Source: Candolleomyces eurysporus (Eukaryota; Basidiomycota; Agaricomycetes; Agaricales; Psathyrellaceae). From it: a stretch of DNA of 64,000 bases. The first letter of the stretch is position 1, and every line of letters begins with the position of its first letter. A model generated the notes under the pieces. The model saw only the letters and a program-made list of their open reading frames with translations. It had not been told where the DNA came from and did not search any database. Location of the stretch: assembly GCA_027579435.1 (NCBI GenBank), contig JANBPK010000709.1, forward strand, positions 315,184 through 379,183, given 5' to 3'. The position numbers and the translations under genes were made by a program. This document shows, in pieces, positions 25,943 through 37,016 of the stretch.

Positions 25943-27650
25943 ATGCCTCACCGCCTNCCCAACCACCGGTCGCTTCAGGATCTCTAACGATGTCCTCATC
26001 CTCGTCTTGGAGCACTTCGATCCCACCACTCTCTACCGGACCTGCATGGTAGGATCATCCTCACTCCCACTCATTGATGTTCCGTTAACTCCCCTTCCCA
26101 GGTCTTTGAGAGGGTTCGGTACCTTGTGATGCAGTTCCATCATCTGCGTTACAAATTCGAACTCGCCCTTGCCGGTATGGCGGACGGAACGCTGATGATG
26201 TCGAAGCGCCCTCCGGCCCTACGGTTGCAGGTGCTTCTAAGCTTCCGGAAAGATTGGCCGAAGCTCCATTGGACTGGAGAACAGAAGGTCAAGATACCAC
26301 CAACCTCTACCTTGGCGAGTGTTGCTGGAGACTTCATCTACTACGTCGCGAACCAGACTCTCGAGTTACTCGAGTTACCTTCAACCCGTCTCAACCGACC
26401 GCCAACTCAAACACATCACTTGAGGTTCAACACCAATCCCCGACCGGATAGTGTCGCCATCGACCCTCTGCAGTCTTTGATTGTCGTTGGCCATGCCTTG
26501 GGGTGAGTCAACTATCTCATTAAACTTTCGCTCCATTCAATGACACTCTTCTTGCCTCAGGGGCCCTGCTGGTCAGATTGGAATCCGTTTGAAAATCAGG
26601 AACCTTTGGAACTTCGACAAGCACTCCCACGCCCGAGACACATACTTCGACTGCCTTACCCCTCTTGTGCAGCCACTGGAGAAAATGACTATGACCATCT
26701 GTGGCAACAAGATTGCCATTTCCTTGCAGTCTGCAGGCGTCGTCAAGCAACTGCTTTTGGACTGGCATACTTTCCAAGCGACCGTATGTCTGATCAAATC
26801 TATATGATCCGGTATTAATATTAACTGACCTTTCTAAAGTGGATGGAGGAACATGATATCCTTTTCGTGAAGGCTAATTACCTTTTGGGTGCCAAGGTTC
26901 ACCGTGGACGGGCCGTCATCAACCTCTACAACGTTACCAATCTCAGCAATATCATCATCGAACGTGAATATGAATTACCGCCACACTGGGCGAATGCAGA
27001 ATTAGCTTTCGCTCCCAATGTATCCCTTACCGGCGACGCTCCGTCTCCTCCGCGCGCCCTATTCTACGCGGACCCGAATGTGCGGATCCTTCTTCTCTCT
27101 GCCAAACAGGCCGGCGGAGTCAACGGCGGCAAGGAATGGCTCATCATCAATGAATCTTATTTCCGCCCAACCAGTCGTCCGGACCAGCAACTCGTGCAGT
27201 GGGCGAACTGGAGCAGGTATTGTCTTATGAAGACCTTGCCGGCATATCCTGTCATCCACAACGTTCAAATCATTGGCAACCGCATCGTTTACCTTGAATC
27301 AGAAGCCGTTTCCGGTGGAAGGGTTCGCCAACAAAGGCTCCGCTTAATCGAGTTCCCTGCTTATCCTGATCCACGGAACACCTCAAGGGGCACTAACTGG
27401 TTCCATGTTGGAGAGCGCTCAGTGTTGGTACCTAACGAGACCCTCAAGGATATATCGTCTTACAGCGCTCACGGCGCAGGCGTCGAAAGCATTTCTGCCA
27501 CCGAGGACAACATTGTGCTCTTCCTCGTAAGCACATTTCTCCATTTTATCACAAGACTTACCATAAACTGACCTTTTATTATAGGAACCACATAGGGATG
27601 CCAAAAGTGTCCACCTGATGACTTTTGGCGTGCCAACTTCTCAAGCTTAG
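25943..27650 (+). CDS. F-box-like protein, unknown target
   Basis: Exons 25943-26048, 26102-26502, 26561-26783, 26840-27526 and 27585-27650 give 1482 nt (493 aa) once the N at 25957 is removed. Without removal, the ATG MPHRLPTTGRFR cannot reach the downstream frame. Residues ~12-45 (ISNDVLILVLEHFDPTTLYRT, then VFERVRYLV after an intron) resemble a basidiomycete F-box. The remainder looks like a beta-rich WD/kelch-like repeat region without clear motifs, as is usual for the large F-box families of mushrooms. An SCF ubiquitin-ligase adaptor role is inferred from the F-box alone. Confidence 0.7.
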
Positions 27651-27791
27651 AGAAGGTACTCACCCACTCCATTGTCAAACAATATCGGCATCAACGGACT
27701 CTGGACCTCTTCCCCATGAACAATTGTCTCTCCCCCCGAAGTTTTCTCGTCTCTCTTGATTGAACACCAATGTATCATAGTGATTGTATTG

Positions 27792-28774
27792 TTATGGACT
27801 CGTCTCGCTGCGTATTTGGCCAGAAATGTACTATTCTTAGCAACGTTGTTACTCTTGAAATGATGATGGACATTCCTTACCTTTTCATAATTGTTCTCTT
27901 TGGCGTGAGATTCCGAGTCCTCTGCTGCGCTTGAGGGTAGGGTAGGTGAAGCCCACTTGAGTTTGATCCACACGACCCATCGACGGCGACCTTTTTCGTC
28001 CTCCCCTTCGCGATATACGCACCATGGCCGCTGGCCCGATCCGTCCACCTCCCGCTCCAGAATGCTCTCGATCTCGAGATCCATCGTCTGAGCGCAGGTG
28101 ATTGCACCTTGGATCGTGTATCTTCCGGTGTGAAGACCTGCGATCAGGTGGATACGCGATGAGGATGTCCGTTTCAGAGTTTTAGTGAGGGAGTCAATGA
28201 GGATGTGGTGCAACTCAGGGTTCCAGAGGGTGTCTGCGGCGATGATGATGTCAAAGCCATCACCATCACCTCCAAGGAGGGGCGAGGGATCTGTGCCCCA
28301 CCCGTAAGGCACAACTCGACAATTAAATGTCACATCGTTGCGCCGCACGTTCGAGGTCAGGGTCCCGATCAGCGCCTCATCAGGATAGTCGGTAACGGTG
28401 GTAGAGACGTCGGGAAAGAGTTTGGAAATCAAGATACTCGGTAGACCTGCCGAGGCACCTAGCTCGAGGACGCGGAGTGGAGAGAGGTTATTCTGAGAGG
28501 GAATGGATGGGGGGNATTTCGAGTTCTGAGATGTGGTCGGCTAGATATATGGAGGAGACCCAGATTGCTGACGCATGTAGATGCCAGTTTGCAGCCTTGG
28601 TATCCGGAGTGTCCAGGGTAATTGTGTGGGGTGTGTATTGTCTTGAACCTTGAATGCCGTCATAGCGATACACAAATGAAGATCCTAAGGAACCGACGGA
28701 TATCGGTTTTAGATCGAATATAGCATCGAGAGAGTCGAACAAGATTTCTTCTGGGTCGACTGTTTCTTCCCTTT
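27792..28774 (-). CDS. EFM7: EFM7/NNT1-like class I methyltransferase (5' end unresolved)
   Basis: The core frame runs from EREETVDPEEILFDSL through WHLHASAIWVSSIYLADHI to the SAM-binding motif VLELGASAGLPSIL, then VTDYPDEALIGTL, VPYGWGTD and IIIAADTLWNPELHHIL. This is the arrangement of EFM7/NNT1, which methylates the N-terminus of eEF1A in yeast. Deleting the N at 28515 joins the two halves of the Rossmann domain. The first recognisable exon begins after an AG acceptor at 28774 and has no ATG of its own, so an upstream exon is required. The 3' end is given for a model with an intron after NNYEK (stop 27792-27794). Without that intron the frame would run to 27647 and overlap the stop of the convergent F-box-like gene. 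Confidence 0.72.
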
Positions 28775-28854
28775 CTGGCAGAAAAATATGTTATAAAACC
28801 TTCTGCAGGTTTCCGTGGAGCTTCCTAGGACGAACCCATCGATAAAGCCTGGAC

Positions 28855-29152
28855 CATGGGCATGTTTTCGTTTTATGGAGATCACCTTCCGTCGGAATGC
28901 ACGGCCTTCAGCTCGGCCTAATTGTTCGTGAAACGAAGTCAGATGTCAGTCTGCATTCCTAGATGTCGGGGGACGTGGAAACTTACCAACAGTGCTGTCC
29001 AGTGTCTTTTTGTGTAAGTGAAGAGCGTCGCTCGCCGTTGGGGGCTTCGTAAGGTAGAAATCTGTGTCTTCCTCAAAGGACTTGCCTATCTCGTCGCTTA
29101 TCAATTTGCACCCGCCAGTGGCGTGTTTGGCATCACCAGCAGGAACAAGCAT
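28855..29152 (-). CDS. Unrecognised exons: separate small gene or 5' part of the EFM7-like gene
   Basis: Exon 28987-29152 starts with an ATG preceded by an in-frame stop and reads KLISDEIGKSFEEDTDFYL and ASDALHLHKKTLDSTV. A GT-AG intron joins it to 28855-28917 (GRAEGRAFRRKVISIKRKHA). The sequence looks coding (charged, no repeats, clean splice) but matches no family I know. A donor at CATG|GT (28854) would splice in phase to the methyltransferase exon at 28774, giving a 76-residue N-terminal extension. If that donor is not used, the frame continues to about 28709 and overlaps the methyltransferase in another frame, which is less likely. Confidence 0.5.
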
Positions 29153-29247
29153 CCATCAATGATAAAAACGGAAAGTGGACTGGCAGACGTCAAAATATCA
29201 TGAATTTGGTACATACACTCTGGACTGTTTTGCCCGAGAAATATGCG

Positions 29248-30492
29248 TCATGGTCGAAAGATGTTCAGCCGACCATCCCACCCACAACTTGCCAGAATGC
29301 CTTCCTCGTATAGGGACCATGCACAGCCAACCACAAATTCTGTATGTTGATCGTTGATGCAGAGCAGATGTGGCCTTCCTGGGGCTGGTGAGGTCGTCCA
29401 GCTAAGAAGAAAAGAAGCTTCTCAGTCTCCAAGACACGCCAAGAACAATAAGCACTTACACTCTGCACGTCATGTCATAGCTCGCAGTTGCTAGGACGTC
29501 AGCTCTGTGAGGACTCCATTGTACCTTCCGAACGGCGTATTCGTGACCCAGAAGCTGAGTTTCGCATATGCCTCCGACTTGAGGCTGATCTCGGAGTTTG
29601 ATCATTCGACAGTCCCATACCTTTGCAACCTTATCGACACCAGCAGTTACCAGGACCATCGGTCGATATTTGTTCCAGTCTAAGGCAAGCACTTCCGTGC
29701 CAGATGCCGGAACCGTTAGAGCCGGTGCGGAAATTGGATTTGTAAACGTGTTGGTGTTAGGACCTGTCGTCAAATATGAAGGAGAACGCAAATCGAATAT
29801 TTTCATAGTGCCGTCCGTCGAGCAAGATGCCAGAAGGTCTGGCTGATGAGGTGAAAATAGCACTTGGTAGACACATGAGTGGTGTGCTTGTAGCGTGAGC
29901 ACAGACCGTGGCCGCTCTGGGTTCCACTACCACGAATTTCAGTGAAGAGGGAAAGAAGCATTGCTCCGGGACTCACCACTTTGACTGTTCCATCCCATGA
30001 GGAGGATGCGAATGAGTCTTTCTTGGTGTTTGACCAATGGACCGAGAAGACCTCTCGTGTGTGTTCCTGCCATGCTCGGATGGGAAGATCCTAGAAGACG
30101 TATAAATACTCGGGAGTGATGGCGCTGTGTCCAACATACATTTATCATTACATCCCATAGCCGTATTGAACCGTCGCCGGACGCCGTAACGAGCTGATTC
30201 TCGTGAATTTCGGACCATGCAACATCATATAGACCGTCTTGCGTCTCGTAACTGGGGTCTTCAGAGTTCAATTATCGCGTAACATGCACAGCAGTCCCCC
30301 TTACTGTTTCTCGAGTGAAGGCAGCGGTAGCCCGCTGGGTCCCGGATTAGCCGAGGCTAGGTGTAGTCTCCCATTCCCGACCAGTCCAAAGTTGGCGGCC
30401 GAGGCCACTGCGATTCGGTTTGTGTGAAACGGCGACCATTCTATCGCATAGTGAGCGAAACCAGGAGTCTGCACCTGCGGGGGTCTCTGCAT
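29248..30492 (-). CDS. PEX7: Peroxin 7, PTS2 receptor (WD40)
   Basis: Exons 30305-30492, 30140-30251, 29977-30090, 29460-29926 and 29248-29401 sum to 1035 nt, or 344 aa. The protein starts [22 protein letters not shown], as Pex7 does, and contains six to seven WD40 units: [88 protein letters not shown], and ends [16 protein letters not shown]. Pex7 carries PTS2-tagged proteins such as thiolase to the peroxisome. I preferred the ATG at 30492 over 30618 because the latter would overlap the divergent sirtuin start and adds non-family residues. Confidence 0.9.
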
Positions 30493-30597
30493 AGCGAAAA
30501 TTGAACCTGGAGGTTGAAACGTTGAAGATTGAGGTAGAAAGCCAAAAAGAGCCGGTGTGATAACCGGTTCGACTGTCTCTTTGCCTCTTCCAGTCAC
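30493..30597. promoter_or_regulatory. Compact divergent promoter, PEX7 / sirtuin
   Basis: Only 105 bases separate the chosen start codons, so both genes must be driven from this segment or from within each other's 5' ends. No motif was recognised. Confidence 0.4.
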
Positions 30598-32271
30598 ATG
30601 CGAATTACTGTTCCCCACATTCCCCAGGCTTCGCTCTTAGCAAAGCCCTCCGGCCTCCAAATTACTCGAGCGGAGGCCGTCGACAGACTATGTAGGTTCA
30701 TCCAGGAAGGCAGGACTACAGTCCTTACCGGAGCAGGCGTTAGCGTCGACTCTGGGATTAGAGCATACCGGGGTCCGGACGGAAGGTATATGAATCCCAA
30801 TTACAAGTGCGTATGTATCGATTCTATTCAGACGGCCAGCTGAGGATCCTTTGCCGTAGACCGATATTCTATCACGAATTGATGGACGACGCAGAGAAAG
30901 GGCAGCATTTCCGGTATGTTGGTGCTGGCTTTACGCAATGGCTGTATCTCACCGATTTTCTGAAGTCAGCGGTATTGGTATGCCAAACCAGTTTGACACC
31001 CCTCACTCTAGTGACATTTATTTGCCCGTAGGCTTCGCTCGTATCTTGGGTATCCACCTGTCCGAGATGCGCAGCCCAACACCACGCATTTCGCGCTAGC
31101 CTCGTTGCTTCATAGCGGAAACATTTCTAGAATTATTACGCAGGTAATTTCCGAAAAGCCAAGGCCAGAACGGAAAGCTCACCTTTCTGGGTCTGTCAGA
31201 ATGTCGATGGCCTACATCACAAGGCACTCATTCAGGGTGCGGGCCCATATTGGTCCCCGCGCCGTCTGCAAGAACACATTCTCGAACTTCATGGAACCCT
31301 ACATGTACGTGAGCATCTTTTTTCATGAACGAAGTTCGTCACTGACGGTTTCAGCGTGTTCACTGTCGGAGGGGACATGTCGTGGACAGAGAGGTCTTCC
31401 AAGACATGCTCTCTGAAACAAATCCCAAATGGCATCATTTTGCGCAAGATCTGGAGAGAACAAATACACAGCCGCGGACTAACCCAGACGGAGACGTATG
31501 TGAACCACCTTCAGTTCTCACTGGCTTTCTGTATCCTCACCGCGTGTCCGTTTGCATGCGAACATGTGCAGATTGCGATCGAGCACCTGGGGATTTCCTA
31601 TCAGGATTTCATCGTCCCCATTTGCCCCACTTGCCTGTCAGAAGGGCATCGCAATTCTATCGTAAGAAGCCACAGCGCTGGCATGGATAAGCTTTCTTAC
31701 ATCTGTGACACTTTCAGCACAAACCCGAGGTCGTCTTCTTCGGGGAATCAATAAAACAGGAGGTCAAGCAACGATCGTAAGTCTCATAAGTCCGACCTGC
31801 GCTCTGCTTTGCTTACCAGCCGTCTCTGAGCGCAGCTACCACGACATTGAATCCTCCGACCAATTGCTCGTTGTCGGTACGACCCTCGCCACCTATTCTG
31901 CCTTTAGGTACGTTTTCCCTGGCGGTATTAGACCACGCCCTGATGTCACCTGTCACTCAGACTAGTGAAGCACGCGCTGGACCTCAAAAAGCCTGTCATC
32001 CTGCTAAATCTTGGCCCGACTCGTGCAGATTTGTTATCAAATATCGAGAAAATCAACATGGCCAGCGGTACGATTCTAGTAGACGTTGCTAGGCTCGTCA
32101 TGTGGGTATTTTCCGAATTTTCACGACGTCCCCTGGGCTGAAATATCTCATTTCGTACTTGACAGCGGACGCGAGAACCAGGCCGATCCCGTATTGCTGA
32201 ACATGCTTCAGAGTGGTGTCGTGAACCCGCCATTACCTGATGACGACCGTGTACCGCGTGCAGCAGGGTAG
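30598..32271 (+). CDS. SIRT4-like (class II) mitochondrial sirtuin
   Basis: Eleven exons give 1101 nt (366 aa): 30598-30806, 30860-30913, 30966-30977, 31032-31143, 31200-31304, 31355-31495, 31572-31661, 31718-31776, 31836-31907, 31961-32101, 32166-32271. NAD-binding motifs are present: VLTGAGVSVDSGIRAYRG, then RIITQNVDGLHHKA, VVFFGESI, LLVVGTTLATYSAFR and ILLNLGPTRAD. A 12-base microexon supplies the RYW of RQRYWLRSYLGYPP. The first zinc-binding pair reads HCRRGH instead of CxxC, while the second is CPTC. SIRT4 acts in mitochondria as an ADP-ribosyltransferase/deacylase. The splice near the 3' end (32101/32166) is less certain. Confidence 0.87.
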
Positions 32272-32747
32272 CAGTAAAACATAGGGTGGGGTTTTTAATG
32301 CCTAATATACAGAGGAAGCTGAACTTCCGAGATGCATGTGCATGTAATATCCAAGAAGATATCCAAGATGGGTAGTCGTGCTATGTAGATGAGGCGAGCA
32401 TTGCGTGAGGGTGACAATAGAAATACAATATGGTTACAACAAAAATGAACGGTCATCTTGGGCAAATGCGGAGTCAGAGCATGGTATGTATACAAATGAT
32501 ATGGATCCAGGAGCAATGATGAGATGGGTATGCATACTGACAGTGCGGAACACGAGCTAAAATGCGGAAGTTAATTCAAGAAAAACAAATGGGAAAAGCT
32601 CCAGTAACAGTGGGGTATATTTACACCCAAGAGCACGGGCTGTGAGGACATATCTAATTCCAAGCTGTCACTAATCTCGAGACCGAGATTGGGCGCTGTG
32701 GGATCATGCCGTCAGAGGCGGGGCCCGTCGAGGACGTCCGCTGTCCA
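32272..32747. other. Convergent intergenic region
   Basis: 3' flanks of the sirtuin gene and of the zinc-module gene at 32748. AT-rich patches, no gene seen. Confidence 0.6.
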
Positions 32748-33489
32748 TCACGGCGAACGCGAAAGAAGGGAAAGGGATACGGCAGCTTCACGACGTTGAC
32801 GCGCCTCGAGCGAGTCGGTAATAACATGATCCGGGTCAGGGTCGTCAGATAATAAGTCGTTGTAAAATCGTAAAGCCGTCGCCTCGAAGTCGGGGAGTTT
32901 CAGCTGCGACCAACTCCAAGTCCTCCACCCTTCCGAAGGCCCTGGAACACCTGAAGTCGGGGTCGGCGGTCGATACGGACGGGGGACGAAGTATATGATA
33001 GACTTCCCGTTCTCGTTTGTTTGTGTTATTTCGACGACTTCGGGATGATGTCGAATAGAAGAAGGGGACGCCATCGGCGGCGGAGAAGATGTCGAGGATT
33101 CGTCGCTCGGCTCGGGAGTTTGGGGGATTTGTATAAGCGGCCGAGCAGGGGGACTCTCTGCGCAGGCTCCTGTCTGCGGGGATGGAGAGGGATCGCGCTG
33201 GAGGGGAGAATAGGCAAAATTGAATAATTCCTATAAAATACAACAAAGAATTTCAAAGTCTGATACTCACCATACTATGCATTGCGCCCCTTTTCTTCTT
33301 CTGTCGCTTTACGCAACGAGTTCGGTGGTTGCGCCAATGAAGGGGATCGAAAGCCATCTTTGAAGAAAGCTTAATCTTCCTTCCACATTGCTTGCACTCG
33401 ACAAATGCGCTATTGATCACAAGAGCGAGGGGATCTGCCCGAAGCCGCCTTTCCCTCTCCTTTTCAGCGGTCGTCAACACTGTGCGCAT
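32748..33489 (-). CDS. Single C2HC-module protein of unknown family
   Basis: Exons 33271-33489 and 32748-33197 sum to 669 nt, or 222 aa. Near the N-terminus, residues ~30-60 carry VECKQCGRKIKLSSK, then AFDPLHWRNHRTRC, giving spacing C-x2-C-x19-H-x3-C with Trp three residues before His. The module is followed by a basic run (VKRQKKKRG), a Pro/Ser-rich linker and a C-terminal region (IIYFVPRPYRPPTP, SWSQLKLPDFEATALRFYND). The same module occurs three times in the neighbouring gene at 34402-36460. A nucleic-acid or protein-binding zinc module is the simplest reading; function unknown. Confidence 0.75.
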
Positions 33490-34401
33490 TGCGAAAAGGG
33501 GGAGTGGGGTTGAAGGGAGGGCGGATAGAATATGGTAAAAGGGAAAGGAGTGACAGGCAGGGGGAGACCGGACGGTCTCGAGTTCTTTGCCTGTCGCAAA
33601 AGGCGTGGCCTGTTGGAGATGGCTTATCATCAACAGATGTTCTTGGGGCGCTCATTATAAACCGCGTGGGGCCAGAACTCGTATTTCAGGGATCCCCTTA
33701 CTGAGACACTAGCCTGCGGCAATGTATTAGCACTGCACAGTCATATCCTGAGATCAGATAACATCGTCAGGATCGGGGTCATCGGGTGGAAAGATGAGTT
33801 GAATACTTAACGTGAGCCCCCCCCTCCTTTCCTGGGTCGATTTCGTGACATGTGTACGTCTTTCCTTCAGAAATGAAAGTCACCTGGACTATAAAATCCG
33901 AAATAGTGAGTTGAGTGCTTCTATGGACGCACACCTACCTCGCGATCTTGCCCGCCTTTCAGAGGGGATGGGGATATGTCTCTTCCCCGTATGTGTTACG
34001 ATAACTACATCATCGCTAGACGTACCATCACAATCTAATTGACTTTGCTTCAGGGTTGCGGCGGATATACACACCTCCGGGTCCTCAATCTAGGCAATAC
34101 GCACGGCAAAATCCGCGCCATGTTTTGGCTGCGAAACAAGAATTCGAAGTCCTGTGAGGGTCCGACCGAAAAATCCAGGTCAGTGATTAAATAGATCAAA
34201 AGTGGAGTTTTCGCCTTCGATCGCCTATGCTTTGGTTTGCGCCTTCTGTGCCACAATCGCGGAGCTGCAAATATCAATCAGGGCAAAAACAAGTTGATTA
34301 CCCATTAAATACGACGGCAGTAAATCGTAGAAGTAAAGACAGATCTGTGTTGTATAAAAGTAGCCAGCCAACGAAAAGGCAAGAAAGTACCGAGATATAA
34401 A
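33490..34401. other. Spacer between the two C2HC-module genes
   Basis: About 900 bases between the start of one minus-strand gene and the stop of the other. A plus-strand stretch at 33929-34190 has a TATA-like TATAAA (33890) upstream and a possible GT-AG intron, and translates to GCGGYTHLRVLNLGNTHGK. It is too short and isolated to call a gene; a decayed or very small gene is possible. Confidence 0.35.
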
Positions 34402-36460
34402 TTAGGAGCGGTCACTGCTCTTTAGGCTTTCGCGGAAGCCCCTTGCGAAGGATCTGAACGGAAGCATAATCCAACCCATGACGCCCGGGCTATCCTGGGG
34501 CTTATAGGACGCTGTGCGGGGTCTGTTGCTCGGCCGTTCGTCTTCTTCTGAGGCGCCGGCATCCTCATCGCGGGGCCGTTTCTTGGAATGTTGGTCAGCC
34601 CTTCCTTGATTGGCCGCTGATTCGGTCGCGACGAGAGTAACTTCAGTGGATGCTGTTGACGGGGGCTTCGTGGACGATGTTTCGGTAGGGAACGGAATTG
34701 AATTGACGGCTGACGTTGAGGCTTCTATCTTTGAACTGGGAGGAGTCAGCGCCACTAAAACCAAATATGCTCTTCTTTGCGAGTTCCAAGGCCTGGACTT
34801 ACCTGCATTTAGCCTTGTGTTCTTCCCAAGCCCCCAAATCGTACTCTTTCCCGGAGCCGCTGACCACCTTTGCACCACACGTTGCACACTCAACGGACGT
34901 GGAATCAAAAGATTTTACGAGAGGATCATTGACAATGGCCAGTTTTCGCTCCGCTGCAAGCACGCGGTCACTGGTTATGGAATCGCAATCAGTAAAATAC
35001 AAAAACGGGAAAAACCAGGCTTACGATTGTGAGGCACACTTGTCGCGGTGCTGTTTCCATTTGGCAAGATCGTATGGGTGCCCTTTCTTCAAAGCAACCC
35101 ATTTCTGACAATTGGCACATTTGACGCGGTCCTCCTCCGCAATCTCAACAAAGTTGTCGTCCAGCAAAAACGCACGACGCTCCGTGGCATTCCGACGGAC
35201 GGGCTGTTCAGGAAAAATTTCTTGAGCGGAGGCATTCACTATCTCCTCTGCATTGTGAGGTAATGGTAGATCACTAACGTAAAAAATTGCCGGTCAGCCT
35301 ATTGACGGAGGGGAAAGGTGGAGGCCGATGGTGGGCCCCCAATACATACCTCGCTAACTCTTGGTCACATTTGGCACGGTGTCGTTCCCATGGACCAACG
35401 GCGTACGTCTGTTTGCGTGTGAGGTTTACAATTTTCTTGCAACGTGAACAGATCGCGCGATGAGGACCAAAAGCATGGCAATCCGATTGATTCTTGAAGT
35501 ATTCCTGGCGGTCCTTCGCAGTGCGGCTAATTCGGCCACCGGCTGCGCCCACAACAGAGTCAGCAAGAGAATCTGCGATAGAAGCGCTCTCCTCATCCTC
35601 GTCTTCGGCGCTCTGAGCTACAGAAACACTAAAAAAAAGATACAAGCACAAGTTAGGAAGGTAGGCAAATAAATGAGAAAACGAGAAATGATATCATACG
35701 CCTTAGACGCGGGCTTGGCAGCGAGGCTTGCCTCATTGACTTTCAGGGAGCTACTCGAGGCAGCCGCCTTAACTCGGCTTAGTGAAGTGGTGCGCGTGTG
35801 GCTCGATCGCACTGAGAGCGGGGCTTTCTTTGGCACAGGCACACTCTTTTCTGAGCCTTCATCATCAGAATTCCGAGTAGCCTTTTTCGGGGAAGGTCCA
35901 GGAACGTCCCTATACAATTTGGAAGAAACCAACAATACGGACGGACGGTCAGACATCAAGGGGATGGAATTGGTAAACTGCTGGTAGCACGATACGCACC
36001 TAGGGTCGACCTTCCGTGGAGTCTTGCTCATACTAGACTGCATGCGAGAAACGTGCATTTCATAAAGTGAGTCTATGCCACACGTTTAGGCGGTCTCTGG
36101 CCAGTGCTGACCTTTACCGACGGGGCGGCGGAGCCCTTGGGATTAGGGGGTTTCGTTATTTTCGTCGCGTTCGGGCGCGTTTCAGGCTTCATCTTTGCGG
36201 TGGTGGTTTCAGCCTCGCTCTGCGAGTCGCTATCACTACCTGAGTCTGGCTGTGCGCTGGAAGCGAGTGGTAAGAAGGGAAGAAGAGAAGCTGCGGTATG
36301 GGACCAGTGACGCACCTTTTGGTCGAGTTTCTCTTGCGCTGCCACACATTAATTTATAGTCAGGTTAGGAGCCAGATTATACAATGGGCAGTGGCTTGCC
36401 TTGGACCTGCCCAGATATGTTGTTGTCACCGGAGACCTGGTGGCGAGCACGGACCATCAT
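34402..36460 (-). CDS. Triple C2HC-module protein of unknown family
   Basis: Reconstructed from the ATG at 36460 through exons 36407-36460, 36316-36338, 36112-36256 and about five more to the stop at 34402. The N-terminal half is low-complexity, Ser/Lys/Asp-rich (SGSDSDSQSEAETTTAKMK). Three modules follow, each mostly on its own exon: CSRC...WERHRAKC (~35390-35460), CANC...WKQHRDKC (~35040-35120) and CATC...WEEHKAKC (~34800-34880). All have C-x2-C-x19-H-x3-C, an aromatic residue five before Trp, and Trp three before His. The regions before the Cys also resemble each other (ERKLAIVNDPL, ERRAFLLDD). The C-terminus has a basic KKRPRDED stretch (possible NLS) and ends in MGWIMLPFRSFARGFRESL. Probably nuclear; no named family recognised. 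Confidence 0.72.
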
Positions 36461-37016
36461 TGTTTTTGGCACATAGCTTTGGGGAAGCTATGACGACAAC
36501 TTACCGACTTGTGGAACCTGACGCTTTCATCTGGCAAGGTTTAAACAATACAATAAAGGAGCGTAGGGCGTATTTCAGAGAGTGGAGAACTTCAAGTGGA
36601 GGCTAGAGAGAATGCCAGACCTCCCAGTGGTGGTTGCTGCCTGGGCAGTTTGACGAGCACAAGCGCCACGGTCTCGAGACGATCAACAACATCAAACTCC
36701 GCCAATCACTCAACGACCACTGGTCTTCATCTACTGAGTAAAGTCGGCTATTGCATGATGTTTATTGTGAGAATGACAATGCGATCGGAGCAATGGTATC
36801 CAGGTATTAGGACATGACCCAAAGTGTAGAGTAAAGGTAAAAGGTGAACGAAGATGTGGAGAAGTGATGAAGAAGGTCAAGAATGTAGCTTCAGTGTCTA
36901 AATGCAAAAAAAAAAAAAAAACGTTAACCCGGCGTGGCATCTAGTGTAGACGCGTGTATTCGTATCATTGTGTACCCGAGAACAACGGAGAGAATTATCA
37001 TATCCCGAACCATCTC
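36461..37016. other. Intergenic region
   Basis: Promoter of the triple-module gene and 3' flank of the GH16 gene. It contains a run of 16 A at 36906-36921. No gene was seen. Confidence 0.6.

Noticed and set aside
27647..27791. C-terminal extension of the methyltransferase overlapping the F-box-like gene stop
   Set aside because: An intron after NNYEK with GT-AG ends gives a shorter, more natural end; overlapping stops of two convergent genes are less likely, though not excluded.
36906..36921. Run of 16 A as a retroposed poly-A tail
   Set aside because: No adjacent gene copy or target duplication was found; a simple mononucleotide run explains it.
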